Source: Aestuariivita sp. (GTDB taxonomy: Bacteria; Pseudomonadota; Alphaproteobacteria; Rhodobacterales; Rhodobacteraceae). Taken from it: a stretch of DNA of 45,157 bases. The notes beneath the pieces are model-generated. The model was not told the DNA's origin. It made no database searches and saw nothing but the letters and a program-made list of their open reading frames with translations. The translations under genes were made by a program, and so were the position numbers. Location of the stretch: assembly GCA_026709985.1 (NCBI GenBank), contig JAPORY010000005.1, positions 1 through 45,157 of the forward strand, given 5' to 3'. Shown here one piece after another: positions 8,572 to 16,435 of the stretch; the stretch's first letter is position 1, and every line of letters begins with the position of its first letter.

Positions 8572-9447
8572 ATGAAACTCAACTATCATCATTTGCACTA
8601 CTTTTGGACGGTAGCTCATACTGGCAGTTTAGCGGCCGCTTCGCTTCGTTTGAATCTCTCTCAATCCGCCCTCTCTATCCAAATCAAATCGTTGGAAGCA
8701 AGACTCGGCCATCGGCTATTTGATCGCCGGGGGCGTCGACTTCTTCTCACCGAAGTTGGGCGCGTGACGTTGCACCATGCCGAAACAATTTTTTCAACGG
8801 GAGAGGAATTGATTGCAACTTTGCAAGGAGTCGGACAATCACCGCGAACTTTGCGAATTGGTGCGCTTGCGACCTTATCGCGTAATTTCCAAGTTAACTT
8901 TTTGCGACCAGTTTTAGGGCGTGAAGACATCAAAGTCATTTTGCGGTCAGGCAGTTCGGACGAACTTATGGAGCGTCTTCGCGCCTTGCAGATTGATGTG
9001 GTTCTCATGAATCACGAACCACCGAATGACGGGCGTGAGAATCAAGTCGTTCACCGTGTTTCTGAACAGTCGATGAGTTTGGTTGGGAGGCCAGACCGGT
9101 TGGATCCGGTACAATCCTTGGAGACTTTGCTTGATCAACAGCCGATGATTTTACCGACAAAGGGCGGCATTGTTCGTGCTGAATTCGACGCTCTCACAGA
9201 ACGGCTAGAGATCAAGCCACAGGTCGTTGCCGAGGTCGATGACATGGCCATGATGAGACTATTGGCTAGAGAAGGGATTGGATTGGCACTCGTACCGCCG
9301 ATTGCGGTGCAGGACGAACTTTCCTCTGGGCGTCTTGTGGAGGCGTATGAGCATGTGCAGATTCTCGAAACCTTCTATGCGGTTACACTAAAGAGAAGAT
9401 TTCCAAACGCCTTGCTCATGGAAGTTCTCGAAGCTGCCAGTTCTTGA
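8572..9447 (+). CDS. LysR-family regulator divergent from dabBA (NhaR-like)
   Basis: The 291-residue protein has the LysR layout: winged HTH at residues 1–60 (LNYHHLHYFWTVAHTGSLAAASLRLNLSQSALSIQIKSLE, a NhaR-like N-terminus) and a co-inducer domain after about residue 90. The start at 8572 is chosen because GGGGGAGA lies just upstream; the longer frame from 8515 adds 19 residues with no family match. Being divergent from dabBA, it most likely controls that operon, perhaps in response to CO2 or bicarbonate supply, pH or ion stress; the sequence does not say which. A 15-bp dyad in the shared promoter region is the likely binding site. Confidence 0.88.
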   Translation: MKLNYHHLHYFWTVAHTGSLAAASLRLNLSQSALSIQIKSLEARLGHRLFDRRGRRLLLTEVGRVTLHHAETIFSTGEELIATLQGVGQSPRTLRIGALATLSRNFQVNFLRPVLGREDIKVILRSGSSDELMERLRALQIDVVLMNHEPPNDGRENQVVHRVSEQSMSLVGRPDRLDPVQSLETLLDQQPMILPTKGGIVRAEFDALTERLEIKPQVVAEVDDMAMMRLLAREGIGLALVPPIAVQDELSSGRLVEAYEHVQILETFYAVTLKRRFPNALLMEVLEAASS

Positions 9448-9612
9448 CATCTGACGACAGCGAGCGGGTTCCAAAATAGTTTCGTCTCTTTCAATCGTCG
9501 CGTGACCAATCTCGGAATTCGATGATTCGGCCAAGCGTTCACAGTGAGTTGTTGTTCATGGATTCAGAACGCGGCGGTTGTAACGCCGGCGTTGGCATAG
9601 GTTCGTGCACGA

Positions 9613-10485
9613 TTATCTTAGCATGCCGATGGTATATGTTGGGTGTATTTTCTGTCTCTCTAGGAATTTTGCTAATGCCTGCGCATTGGGTTGATCAACG
9701 GTCTTGGTCTCGGCTCTCGCTAGCCCGCCAGATACAAACAAACTGTCGAGTCTCTCGTTCACGGCCCCACTAATGTCGGTCGTGATGCCATCACCAATGA
9801 CAAGAATGTCGCTATCGGCAATGTCGTCCACAATTTTCGCCAATCGGCGTCGCGCCAAATCATATATTGGCGGGTGCGGTTTGCCGAAATAGAGACTTGT
9901 TCCGCCCATCTCGGTATAGAGTCGGGCGAGAGCACCAGCGCACCACTCTCGCCGATCTCCGCGATCGACAACGATATCCGGATTTGCGCATAGCAGCTTT
10001 AGACCGCGTCGCACCGCGAAATTGAATTCGGGCTTCATGACCGTAGGAGGGGCTTGCGGATCAAAAGGTCCGGTGCAAACAATGCCCTGCGCCTGCTCCA
10101 AACTAACTTGCTGAATTGCAATTGGATCTCGCAAAATGTTCACCGGTCGAAAGAATTCGTCGTCTCCAGGATATCCAATTGTCCACACTTTCTGTCCGAC
10201 CGTACCTTGAAATAGTGCGAGCCTTGCACTATCCCCGCTCGTCGCGATACTGTCCCAAGCGTACTCCGACACACCAAAATGCTGCAGTTGCTTCTCAACA
10301 TCAACACGGGTGCGTGGCGAATTCGTGACGATAATGACAATACCACCCGTTGAACGGTATGTTTCTAGCGCTGAAACAGCAGTCGGAAAAGAACGGATCC
10401 CATCGTGAAGGCATCCCCACAAATCGACAAATAATGCACGATATTGGTGCGAAACTTTAGTGAGTTTATCAATTACTTGCGTCAC
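9613..10485 (-). CDS. HAD-superfamily class IIA hydrolase (TIGR01459 type)
   Basis: The 290-residue protein has HAD motif I in the variant DLWGCLHDG (D21, D28), motif II as VIIVTNSPRTR, and a C-terminal GDGITTDISGA acidic motif, with a class IIA cap between them. The tryptophan after the nucleophile Asp (DxWG) is typical of a proteobacterial subgroup close to NagD-like phosphatases. The physiological substrate is unknown; small phosphate esters are likely. The start is GTG at 10485. The gene stands between a plus-strand LysR gene and the divergent DUF6314 gene and shows no operon partner. Confidence 0.88.
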   Translation of the reverse strand: MTQVIDKLTKVSHQYRALFVDLWGCLHDGIRSFPTAVSALETYRSTGGIVIIVTNSPRTRVDVEKQLQHFGVSEYAWDSIATSGDSARLALFQGTVGQKVWTIGYPGDDEFFRPVNILRDPIAIQQVSLEQAQGIVCTGPFDPQAPPTVMKPEFNFAVRRGLKLLCANPDIVVDRGDRREWCAGALARLYTEMGGTSLYFGKPHPPIYDLARRRLAKIVDDIADSDILVIGDGITTDISGAVNERLDSLFVSGGLARAETKTVDQPNAQALAKFLERQKIHPTYTIGMLR

Positions 10486-10639
10486 GAAATGTTCGAATGG
10501 TCAATTTACGATTAGAGGTCTTTTTCCGATTCTTATATCTTGTAGCCGGCGTCTGAAAACCCCTGAAATAGGTTCAATGGCGTAAAGACGGATTAACTCT
10601 AAGAGATGCACGGGACACACATCATCTCTATCGAAAACG

Positions 10640-11116
10640 GTGATTAACCTGATGTTAGCCACATTAGAGCGAAAATCTCGCCAAAATCTCGCCGAAATTT
10701 GTCTCCCAGATTTTTGTAGACAATGGACGATTAACCGACGAATTTTGATGTCGAATAAACCCTACGGAACCTTTATCGGCTCGGTCACCTTTTCACCCTT
10801 GAACGACGAGACCCAACGATACTTGGAGAGTGGGACACTTCATGTACCAACGACCTCAAGTCTTGCAGCCAATCGCATCTATGTCTGGGATCGCAACCTC
10901 AGAATCTTTTTTGAAGACGGCTGTTTCTTCCATCAGATTTTGACGGACGGTGAAGAAATACGATACGAATGTGGGTCCGACAGGTATCGCGGCCGATACA
11001 ATTTCGACGCCTGGCCGATATGGGAAGTGACGTGGTCAGTAACGGGACCTCGAAAGAACTATCAATTAAGTTCACTTTATAGACCACGTACTGCGTACGA
11101 TAGGCTCAAGCATTGA
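10640..11116 (+). CDS. DUF6314 family protein
   Basis: This 158-residue protein matches the alphaproteobacterial DUF6314 family: FCRQWTINRRI near the start, ESGTLHV, RIYVWDRNLRIFFEDG, FHQI, then the signature CGSDRYRGRYNFDAWPIWEVTW and VTGPRKNYQLSSLYRP near the end. No catalytic site or membrane segment is evident and the function is unknown; the beta-rich pattern suggests a small barrel. The first start is GTG 10640, with ATG 10652 nearby and equally possible; both keep the conserved N-terminal segment. The gene lies 66 bases before bioY on the same strand and may share its transcript. Confidence 0.85.
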   Translation: MINLMLATLERKSRQNLAEICLPDFCRQWTINRRILMSNKPYGTFIGSVTFSPLNDETQRYLESGTLHVPTTSSLAANRIYVWDRNLRIFFEDGCFFHQILTDGEEIRYECGSDRYRGRYNFDAWPIWEVTWSVTGPRKNYQLSSLYRPRTAYDRLKH

Positions 11117-11182
11117 GAAGAACGAGTTGACTGTTGATATGAAGAACAATAAGGATTCTCCATTTACAAAGGGTTGTGAGCA

Positions 11183-11779
11183 ATGAACCAAATTCAAACC
11201 AATGTCTTATGTGAAGCGGTCGGTCCGCAGAGCGGGTTATCGCTCCGCATCAAGCAAATTGTACTCGTAGCCGTCGGCATTCTTGTCCTTGCTGTTGCAG
11301 CCAAGCTCAAAGTGCCAATGTACCCAGTGCCGATCACAATGACTACTTTTGCAGTCTTAACGATTGGCGCGGCTTACGGCCCCTTTTTGGGCCTGACGAC
11401 TGTCTTGGGTTATTTGATCATTGGCGCATTGGGTTTTGATATCTTCGCAAGTTCATCAGCTGATTTAAATGGTCTCGAATATATGATGGGCGCAACGGGC
11501 GGGTATCTAGTAGGTTATGTTCTTGCCACCCTCACCCTCGGCGCACTGGCGCGACGGGGTTGGGATCGCTCTTGGGTTTGGATGGCAGCAGCGATGCTCA
11601 TCGGAAACCTCGTCATTTATATTCCTGGATTGTATTGGCTGGGCTTGAGCTTCGGGTGGGATCAACCGATCCTCGCGTGGGGGCTCACGCCATTCTTGAT
11701 CGGTGACGCTCTAAAACTGGGTCTTGCAGCCATTCTGTTCCCGACGGTATGGGCCTTGGTTGGTAAAGCTAGAGCGTAG
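11183..11779 (+). CDS. bioY: BioY biotin transporter, substrate-binding membrane component
   Basis: The 198-residue protein has about six hydrophobic segments and BioY marks: VPMYPVPITMTTFAVLTIGAAYGP and MMGATGGYLVGYVLATLTLGALARRG. BioY is the S component of the ECF-type biotin transporter, and in many alphaproteobacteria works with BioM/BioN or alone at high affinity. Neither bioM nor bioN is adjacent, so it either uses ECF parts encoded elsewhere or acts alone. The start ATG has a GGTTGTGAG region upstream. No BirA-like operator was recognised in the short gap before it. Confidence 0.95.
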   Translation: MNQIQTNVLCEAVGPQSGLSLRIKQIVLVAVGILVLAVAAKLKVPMYPVPITMTTFAVLTIGAAYGPFLGLTTVLGYLIIGALGFDIFASSSADLNGLEYMMGATGGYLVGYVLATLTLGALARRGWDRSWVWMAAAMLIGNLVIYIPGLYWLGLSFGWDQPILAWGLTPFLIGDALKLGLAAILFPTVWALVGKARA

Positions 11780-11966
11780 CGTCATTGCTTCCTTGGGAAC
11801 GGCGGACGCCGAAATGGCCGCTGTTTGTCAGCCACTAAAGCGGCGTACGTATATTATGGTCGAATGCACGCACGCAACAATTCCTGTTGTTGGGCGTTAC
11901 GGGTGGCATCAGAGTCGTGTGCGCCAAGTAAATTGGCGGCTCCCTGGGAATTTCGTTACCGACGAC

Positions 11967-12209
11967 TCACTGTCGATTTCTAGACTGCATTCTTTTGCTT
12001 CGCCCCCCCCGCCGCTGCTGTAAGAGCTTGGTACGATTCGGCAAATCCTGCATGACTTTTTTGCGTTGTTTGGCACTCATCTTCGTCCAGTCTGCGATTT
12101 CTTCGATCGTACGATGGCAACCGGTGCAAATCCGTGCGGAAGGGTGAATAAGACAGATCTGAACGCATGGCGAAGCGATCTTCCTTTGTTTTTGAGCGAT
12201 ACGACCCAT
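11967..12209 (-). CDS. DUF1289 family small cysteine-motif protein
   Basis: The 80-residue protein carries the DUF1289 pattern: ASPCVQICLIHPSARICTGCHRT, then EEIADWTKMSAKQRKKVMQDLPNR. Four cysteines in C-x3-C-x8-C-x2-C spacing suggest a metal-binding knuckle; the function is unknown. The tail is strongly basic (QQRRGGRSKRMQSRNRQ). The ATG at 12209 is preferred over TTG 12215 because AGGTGA sits six bases upstream of the ATG but abuts the TTG. It directly follows ruvX on the minus strand and forms the last gene of the ccmI–ruvX–DUF1289 run. Confidence 0.88.
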   Translation of the reverse strand: MGRIAQKQRKIASPCVQICLIHPSARICTGCHRTIEEIADWTKMSAKQRKKVMQDLPNRTKLLQQRRGGRSKRMQSRNRQ

Positions 12210-12215
12210 CGGCAA

Positions 12216-12686
12216 TCACCTATTTTGGTTACCAAGATAGTCCAATAATCCCTGCAAGATTAGCGCTGCAGCGACGTGATCAATAACTCTTGACCGTTTC
12301 CGGCGTGAAGCACCAGCCGCAATCAGTGCTTTTTCCGCTGCTACCGTGCTCAGGCGTTCATCCCAAAAGGTTATCGGCAAGTTGGTGCACTCGGTCAGAT
12401 TGAGAGCAAAGCTGCGAATTGACTGACAGCTAGGTCCCTCTGAACCATCCATATTTCGCGGTAACCCAATTACGACACCGAGAACGCTGCGATAATGGAC
12501 AATGTCGAGAAGTTGTCTCACATCCTTCACAAATCCTCTGCGTCGAATGGTACGCAACGGACTCGCGATTTGCCCGTCGGCATCAGACACGGCAACACCA
12601 ATTGATTTTCTGCCACAATCAAGACCGACCAAGGGTGAGCGATGTGGCAATATCTTGCCGAAAGTCGCTGCCTCCTCAATGATCAT
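12216..12686 (-). CDS. ruvX: YqgF/RuvX family Holliday-junction resolvase-like nuclease
   Basis: The 156-residue protein has the RNase H-fold acidic residues of the family in order: GLDCGRKSIGVAVSD (D23), WDERLST (D109, E110) and IDHVAAALILQ (D136). YqgF is a putative Holliday-junction resolvase and in several bacteria is linked to 16S rRNA pre-processing; which role holds here is not visible. Its ATG overlaps the ccmI stop by four bases, showing translational coupling, and the DUF1289 gene follows at once. It is full length, with all catalytic acids present. Confidence 0.93.
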   Translation of the reverse strand: MIIEEAATFGKILPHRSPLVGLDCGRKSIGVAVSDADGQIASPLRTIRRRGFVKDVRQLLDIVHYRSVLGVVIGLPRNMDGSEGPSCQSIRSFALNLTECTNLPITFWDERLSTVAAEKALIAAGASRRKRSRVIDHVAAALILQGLLDYLGNQNR

Positions 12687-13912
12687 GGCCTTAATCCCAA
12701 TTCCCGTACCCCTTCGAGAAGAACGCGGCTTGCAGCCTCGTCGCTGGCAAAGACTGCCAATGCGTCACTAAGCGCGGCGTTGGCCGCTGCGTTGCGATCA
12801 AGTACTATCAAGGAACGGATGAGACGCAACCACTCCTCAGTCGATCCTCCCTCACTTTGCAGTCGCTGCTCCAATCCCGAAACCATGTTATTGATCATTT
12901 CTATTCGTTCGGCGGGCGTCATTTCGGCCGCGACTCCTGCTTCGTCAGGAACTGGCGACGGTACCAGTAAGTTTGATGGCAGAGTAAAATTATTGACCCC
13001 AGCCCGAAGGGCCGTCTCCTCAATTTGCACACGGATGGGCTCAATCCAAGGTGCGTCAGCGGGACCGTTCCTTAGTTGGTTTTGCCAGATCGAAAAAGCG
13101 CGGTCAGGTCTACCAATTTGGCTATACATCAATCCCGTATAATAACGGGCTGTACCGTTATGCTCGTCAAGCTGCAGAGCACGTTGCAACGCTGCTTCTG
13201 CTTCTGGTGAGACGTAACCGCCAGCTGCCAAGATCAGAAGTTCTGCGTAGTAACTCCAATCATGGGTGGTGCTTTGTAAGCCCTTGAGTTCAAGTACGCG
13301 CCTTTTTGCTTGATGACCGGCGCGGAAGTTCCCGAGTGCGGCCTCGTTCCGCGCAAGCAGGATATGACCCTCCAAATCATTTGGACGCTCTTTTACAGCT
13401 TGCCGCAGTTTCTCCATTAGGTCCAGAAAATCCGCTGAAGTCTGAGGTTTCTGAGTATTTTGCGGAAGCGAGTTCTCTGCCACTGATTGGCTTGGTCTTA
13501 CTGCACGAGCTTGTTCAGCGAGTTCAAGACGGTGTGCCAGGCCAAGATCGCCGTATCCCGGTGCTCCGACGTAGAGATAAACACCGATTGAGCAAAAAAT
13601 CAGGACGAAGCTCAAAGCAATCGGTGTAAATATCGCCGTTGATCGTTGAGGATGCGTATCAACTTCTGAAAGTGTGGGTCGAGAATTTGCCGCCAATATC
13701 CGCCTTGAGATTTCATTGCGTAATCGTTCTGCACTTTCCAAATCAAGGTTCCCACGCTCAAGGTCACGTTCAACCTCTTGCAGTTGATCTCGATAAATAT
13801 TGGTGTCGTAAGTGGCCGTCGGGAATCGTTCCTTTCTTCCTCGAAATAGTGTCAGTCCGAGTATCAAGCCAACGAGGCCCGAAATACTGCAAGTTATGAT
13901 CCAAAACAGCAT
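12683..13912 (-). CDS. ccmI: CcmI, c-type cytochrome biogenesis TPR protein
   Basis: The 409-residue protein starts with a membrane helix (LFWIITCSISGLVGLILGLTLF), then the CcmI coiled segment YDTNIYRDQLQEVERDLERG, followed by EIxRR, a second helix at about residues 95–115 (ALSFVLIFCSIGVYLYVGAP), and TPR repeats through the periplasmic part. CcmI holds apocytochrome c and delivers it to the CcmF/H heme ligation complex. Here it is separated from other ccm genes and is instead coupled to ruvX by a four-base overlap. The C-terminal TPR part is present and the length is normal. Confidence 0.93.
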   Translation of the reverse strand: MLFWIITCSISGLVGLILGLTLFRGRKERFPTATYDTNIYRDQLQEVERDLERGNLDLESAERLRNEISRRILAANSRPTLSEVDTHPQRSTAIFTPIALSFVLIFCSIGVYLYVGAPGYGDLGLAHRLELAEQARAVRPSQSVAENSLPQNTQKPQTSADFLDLMEKLRQAVKERPNDLEGHILLARNEAALGNFRAGHQAKRRVLELKGLQSTTHDWSYYAELLILAAGGYVSPEAEAALQRALQLDEHNGTARYYTGLMYSQIGRPDRAFSIWQNQLRNGPADAPWIEPIRVQIEETALRAGVNNFTLPSNLLVPSPVPDEAGVAAEMTPAERIEMINNMVSGLEQRLQSEGGSTEEWLRLIRSLIVLDRNAAANAALSDALAVFASDEAASRVLLEGVRELGLRP

Positions 13913-14326
13913 GGCGTTTGATATTTTTCTGATCTGTTAGATCGCGAATACTGATCAGTTAGATATGACAACCAAAATAAAATGCCACTGGTTACCCAAA
14001 TAAGAATGCGATTAAAGGACAGAATGAAGAACGGTAATCTGAAAATATTTTGACGGTATCGCTTGGAATCGGCTTGATTTCGAAGGTGGGCACGTTAAGG
14101 TTTGAGGAAATGAATGGGGTAATGGCACCGCTTAATCCCCAGCGCGGTAAGTATCTGGATTGGTAATTGATCAAGAGCGTAATTTTTATTGGTGAGGGGT
14201 AGCGAGTAGCGCAGAAGCCGCCGCAACCGCCTCGTGAGAGTTATTAGTTGTTTGAATCGCTATTGCAAGAAGCCAGATTGACCAGATGCGCGCGACTCAA
14301 CCCCTCCACAGTGCCGGTATTCAATA
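13913..14326. other. 414-bp divergent gap between ccmI and soxB
   Basis: The gap must hold the promoters of both divergent operons. A 60-codon frame on the minus strand (13992–14174) has no recognisable features and is not called. No glycine riboswitch-like core was recognised upstream of soxB, though one would make sense for a gene set that releases glycine. Confidence 0.4.
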
Positions 14327-15571
14327 ATGCAGAAGTATTCTGTCGTTTCGTTGGTTCGCAAAGCTTTTAACCACCATCGTGGGTGGAACCGTGCCTGGGG
14401 CTCGCCGGAGCCGAAAGCAAAGTATCAGATCATTATCATCGGTGCGGGCGGCCATGGCTTAGCAAGTGCCTACTACCTTGGCAAGAATTTTGGATTGCGG
14501 AATATTGCGATCTTAGAAAAAGGCTGGCTTGGTGGGGGAAATACCGGACGAAATACGACGATAATACGCTCAAACTATCTGCAAGATTCTTCTGCCGCAA
14601 TCTACGAGAAGTCTCGAAGCTTATACGAAAATTTAAGCCAAGAGTTGAACTACAACGTCATGTTTTCTCCGCGAGGCGTTATGATGTTGGCGCAAACCCA
14701 ACATGAATTGCGCGGATACAAACGGACTGCTCACGCAAACGCACTACAGGGGGTCAAGACCGAACTCATCGGCCCTAGTCGTGTTAAGGAACTCTGCCCA
14801 ATCATTCATATTGCTGGTCCGCGTTATCCAATACTTGGGGCGCTTTGGCAGGCACGGGCGGGTACGGCACGCCACGACGCTGTTGCTTGGGGATATGCGC
14901 GCGCCTGCGCCGACATGGGTATGGATATCATTCAACGATGCGAAGTGACAGGTATCAAGTGTTCGAATGGTAAAGTTATGGGGGTGGAGACAACACGGGG
15001 CCATCTTGGATGTGAGAAATTAGGTGTCGTTGTCGCGGGCCATTCAAGTGCTTTAGCCGAGATGGCCGGTTTTAGATTGCCAATCGAGAGTGTTGCCCTT
15101 CAGGCATTGGTGAGTGAGCCGATCAAGCCCTGTATTGACGTCGTCGTCATGGCAAACACGGTACATGGATATCTGAGTCAGTCCGATAAAGGCGAACTCG
15201 TCATCGGTGGCGGAGCCGATGGTTATAACAATTATACACAGCGGGGATCATTCCATCATATTGAAGAGACGGTGCGGGCGCTAATTGAGACGTTCCCGAT
15301 TATTTCGAGGCTGCGTATGTTGCGACAATGGGGCGGCATTGTTGATATGACCGGAGATCGTTCACCGATTCTATCGAAGACACCAGTCGGCGGAATCTAT
15401 TTTAATTGTGGTTGGGGGACAGGCGGCTTTAAGGCTATTCCCGGCTCGGGTTGGGCCTTTGCTGAGTTGCTAGCGAAAAGCTACTCACCTTTGGCTGCGG
15501 CGTTCTCACTCGATCGATTTCGCGAGGGCCACTTTATTGATGAGAGTGTGGCTGCTGGGGTGACACATTGA
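14327..15571 (+). CDS. soxB: Sarcosine oxidase subunit beta (SoxB)
   Basis: The 414-residue protein matches SoxB from its first residues (KYSVVSLVRKAF, WGSPEPKAKY). A FAD-binding GAGGHGLASAYYLG lies at 39–52, followed by KGWLGGGNTGRNTTIIRSNY. The His of TARHDAVAWG (H183) is at the position that carries covalent FMN in this family. The C-terminal GDRSPILSKT and GWGTGGFKAIPG segments close the FAD site. Heterotetrameric sarcosine oxidase demethylates sarcosine to glycine; with THF the methyl carbon leaves as 5,10-methylene-THF. The order is B-D-A-G, but 489 bases separate soxB from soxD and hold an antisense small gene, so the operon may have two transcripts. Confidence 0.96.
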   Translation: MQKYSVVSLVRKAFNHHRGWNRAWGSPEPKAKYQIIIIGAGGHGLASAYYLGKNFGLRNIAILEKGWLGGGNTGRNTTIIRSNYLQDSSAAIYEKSRSLYENLSQELNYNVMFSPRGVMMLAQTQHELRGYKRTAHANALQGVKTELIGPSRVKELCPIIHIAGPRYPILGALWQARAGTARHDAVAWGYARACADMGMDIIQRCEVTGIKCSNGKVMGVETTRGHLGCEKLGVVVAGHSSALAEMAGFRLPIESVALQALVSEPIKPCIDVVVMANTVHGYLSQSDKGELVIGGGADGYNNYTQRGSFHHIEETVRALIETFPIISRLRMLRQWGGIVDMTGDRSPILSKTPVGGIYFNCGWGTGGFKAIPGSGWAFAELLAKSYSPLAAAFSLDRFREGHFIDESVAAGVTH

Positions 15572-15776
15572 GACCTCATTGCTCAAAGATGTTGATTCAT
15601 TGCACAAGGTTCCGCAATAGCGACCGGGGATAATAATGCTGACGATAAGAAGGGGTGTGAACATTGGCTGCCATCAAGTTCGAAACCGACAATAACGGCT
15701 GGTGGCGATGACAGTCGTCTTCCTCGGTCTTTTGCTACGGGACGGTACCTTTGTGCGCAGGGCTTGAGACTTGGGT

Positions 15777-15959
15777 TTAATTCTCCGATTTATTTTTTTC
15801 GGCCACAGCCTTAGATCCCATAAGGATTATGTCGGTGACATCTATGTGAGTGCCATTGGCTTTTCGTCTGGTGACGGCCCGCCGTTCTATCCATAACATA
15901 ACGAGGGCAAAGCCACACAAGCCGCCAAAAACTATCACCGCTAAAATTTCGTTTGACAT
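15777..15959 (-). CDS. Small predicted membrane protein antisense within the sox cluster
   Basis: The 60-residue reading frame MSNEILAVIVFGGLCGFALVMLWIERRAVTRRKA... has one clear N-terminal membrane helix (about residues 4–24) followed by a basic, charged cytosolic tail ending VAEKNKSEN. ATG 15959 has GGAGAG about eight bases upstream; an ATG five codons earlier has a weaker site. No family is recognised. Composition and ribosome site favour a real gene, while its short length and the lack of known homologues leave doubt. It points opposite to soxB and soxD and splits what is usually a tight operon. Confidence 0.5.
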   Translation of the reverse strand: MSNEILAVIVFGGLCGFALVMLWIERRAVTRRKANGTHIDVTDIILMGSKAVAEKNKSEN

Positions 15960-16060
15960 GAGGTTTCTCTCCATCTTTCTGTGACGTGGGGCTATGGTTC
16001 TAGCGTACCTGTCGGAACTTTACTGCAAGAGAAACCCATTTGCCAATAAGGATGTCTTAA

Positions 16061-16435
16061 GTGTTAATGTTGTCGTGCCCGTACTGCGGAGTGATGGCAG
16101 ATGAAACGGAGTTGATGCCCGGCGGCGAAGCGCATTTGCGGCGGCATGGTCCGGAGGCGTCTGCTGAGGATTTCAAGTCTTATCTCTTTGATCGAAAAAA
16201 TCCAAAAGGTGTTCACGTCGAGCGTTGGGTCCACAGTTATGGTTGTGGTAAATGGTTTCATGCGGTGCGGTGTACGCGAACGCTTGAGGTTTTCGGAACA
16301 TATCCAGCACAAACTCATCGTCCACCAGAGGAAATTTGCCAATCCGTCGCCCAACGTTATCCTGATTGGCAATGGCGTGATGACGGAGAGGATTGCGAGA
16401 CAAATTCGGATAGTTCCAGCGAGGGTGAGACGTGA
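16061..16435 (+). CDS. soxD: Sarcosine oxidase subunit delta (SoxD)
   Basis: The protein is 124 residues, slightly longer than most SoxD because of an acidic Ser/Glu-rich tail. It has the zinc-binding signature CPYCG near the start, then HLRRHGPE and ERWVHSYGCGKWFHAVRCTRT. SoxD binds structural zinc in the alpha-beta-gamma-delta complex. The GTG start at 16061 is favoured by AAGGA eight bases upstream over ATG 16067, which is too far from it. The stop overlaps the soxA GTG start, so the two are translationally coupled. Confidence 0.94.
   Translation: MLMLSCPYCGVMADETELMPGGEAHLRRHGPEASAEDFKSYLFDRKNPKGVHVERWVHSYGCGKWFHAVRCTRTLEVFGTYPAQTHRPPEEICQSVAQRYPDWQWRDDGEDCETNSDSSSEGET

Noticed and set aside
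13913-14326. A glycine riboswitch before soxB
   Set aside because: The conserved glycine aptamer core sequence was not recognised in the gap.
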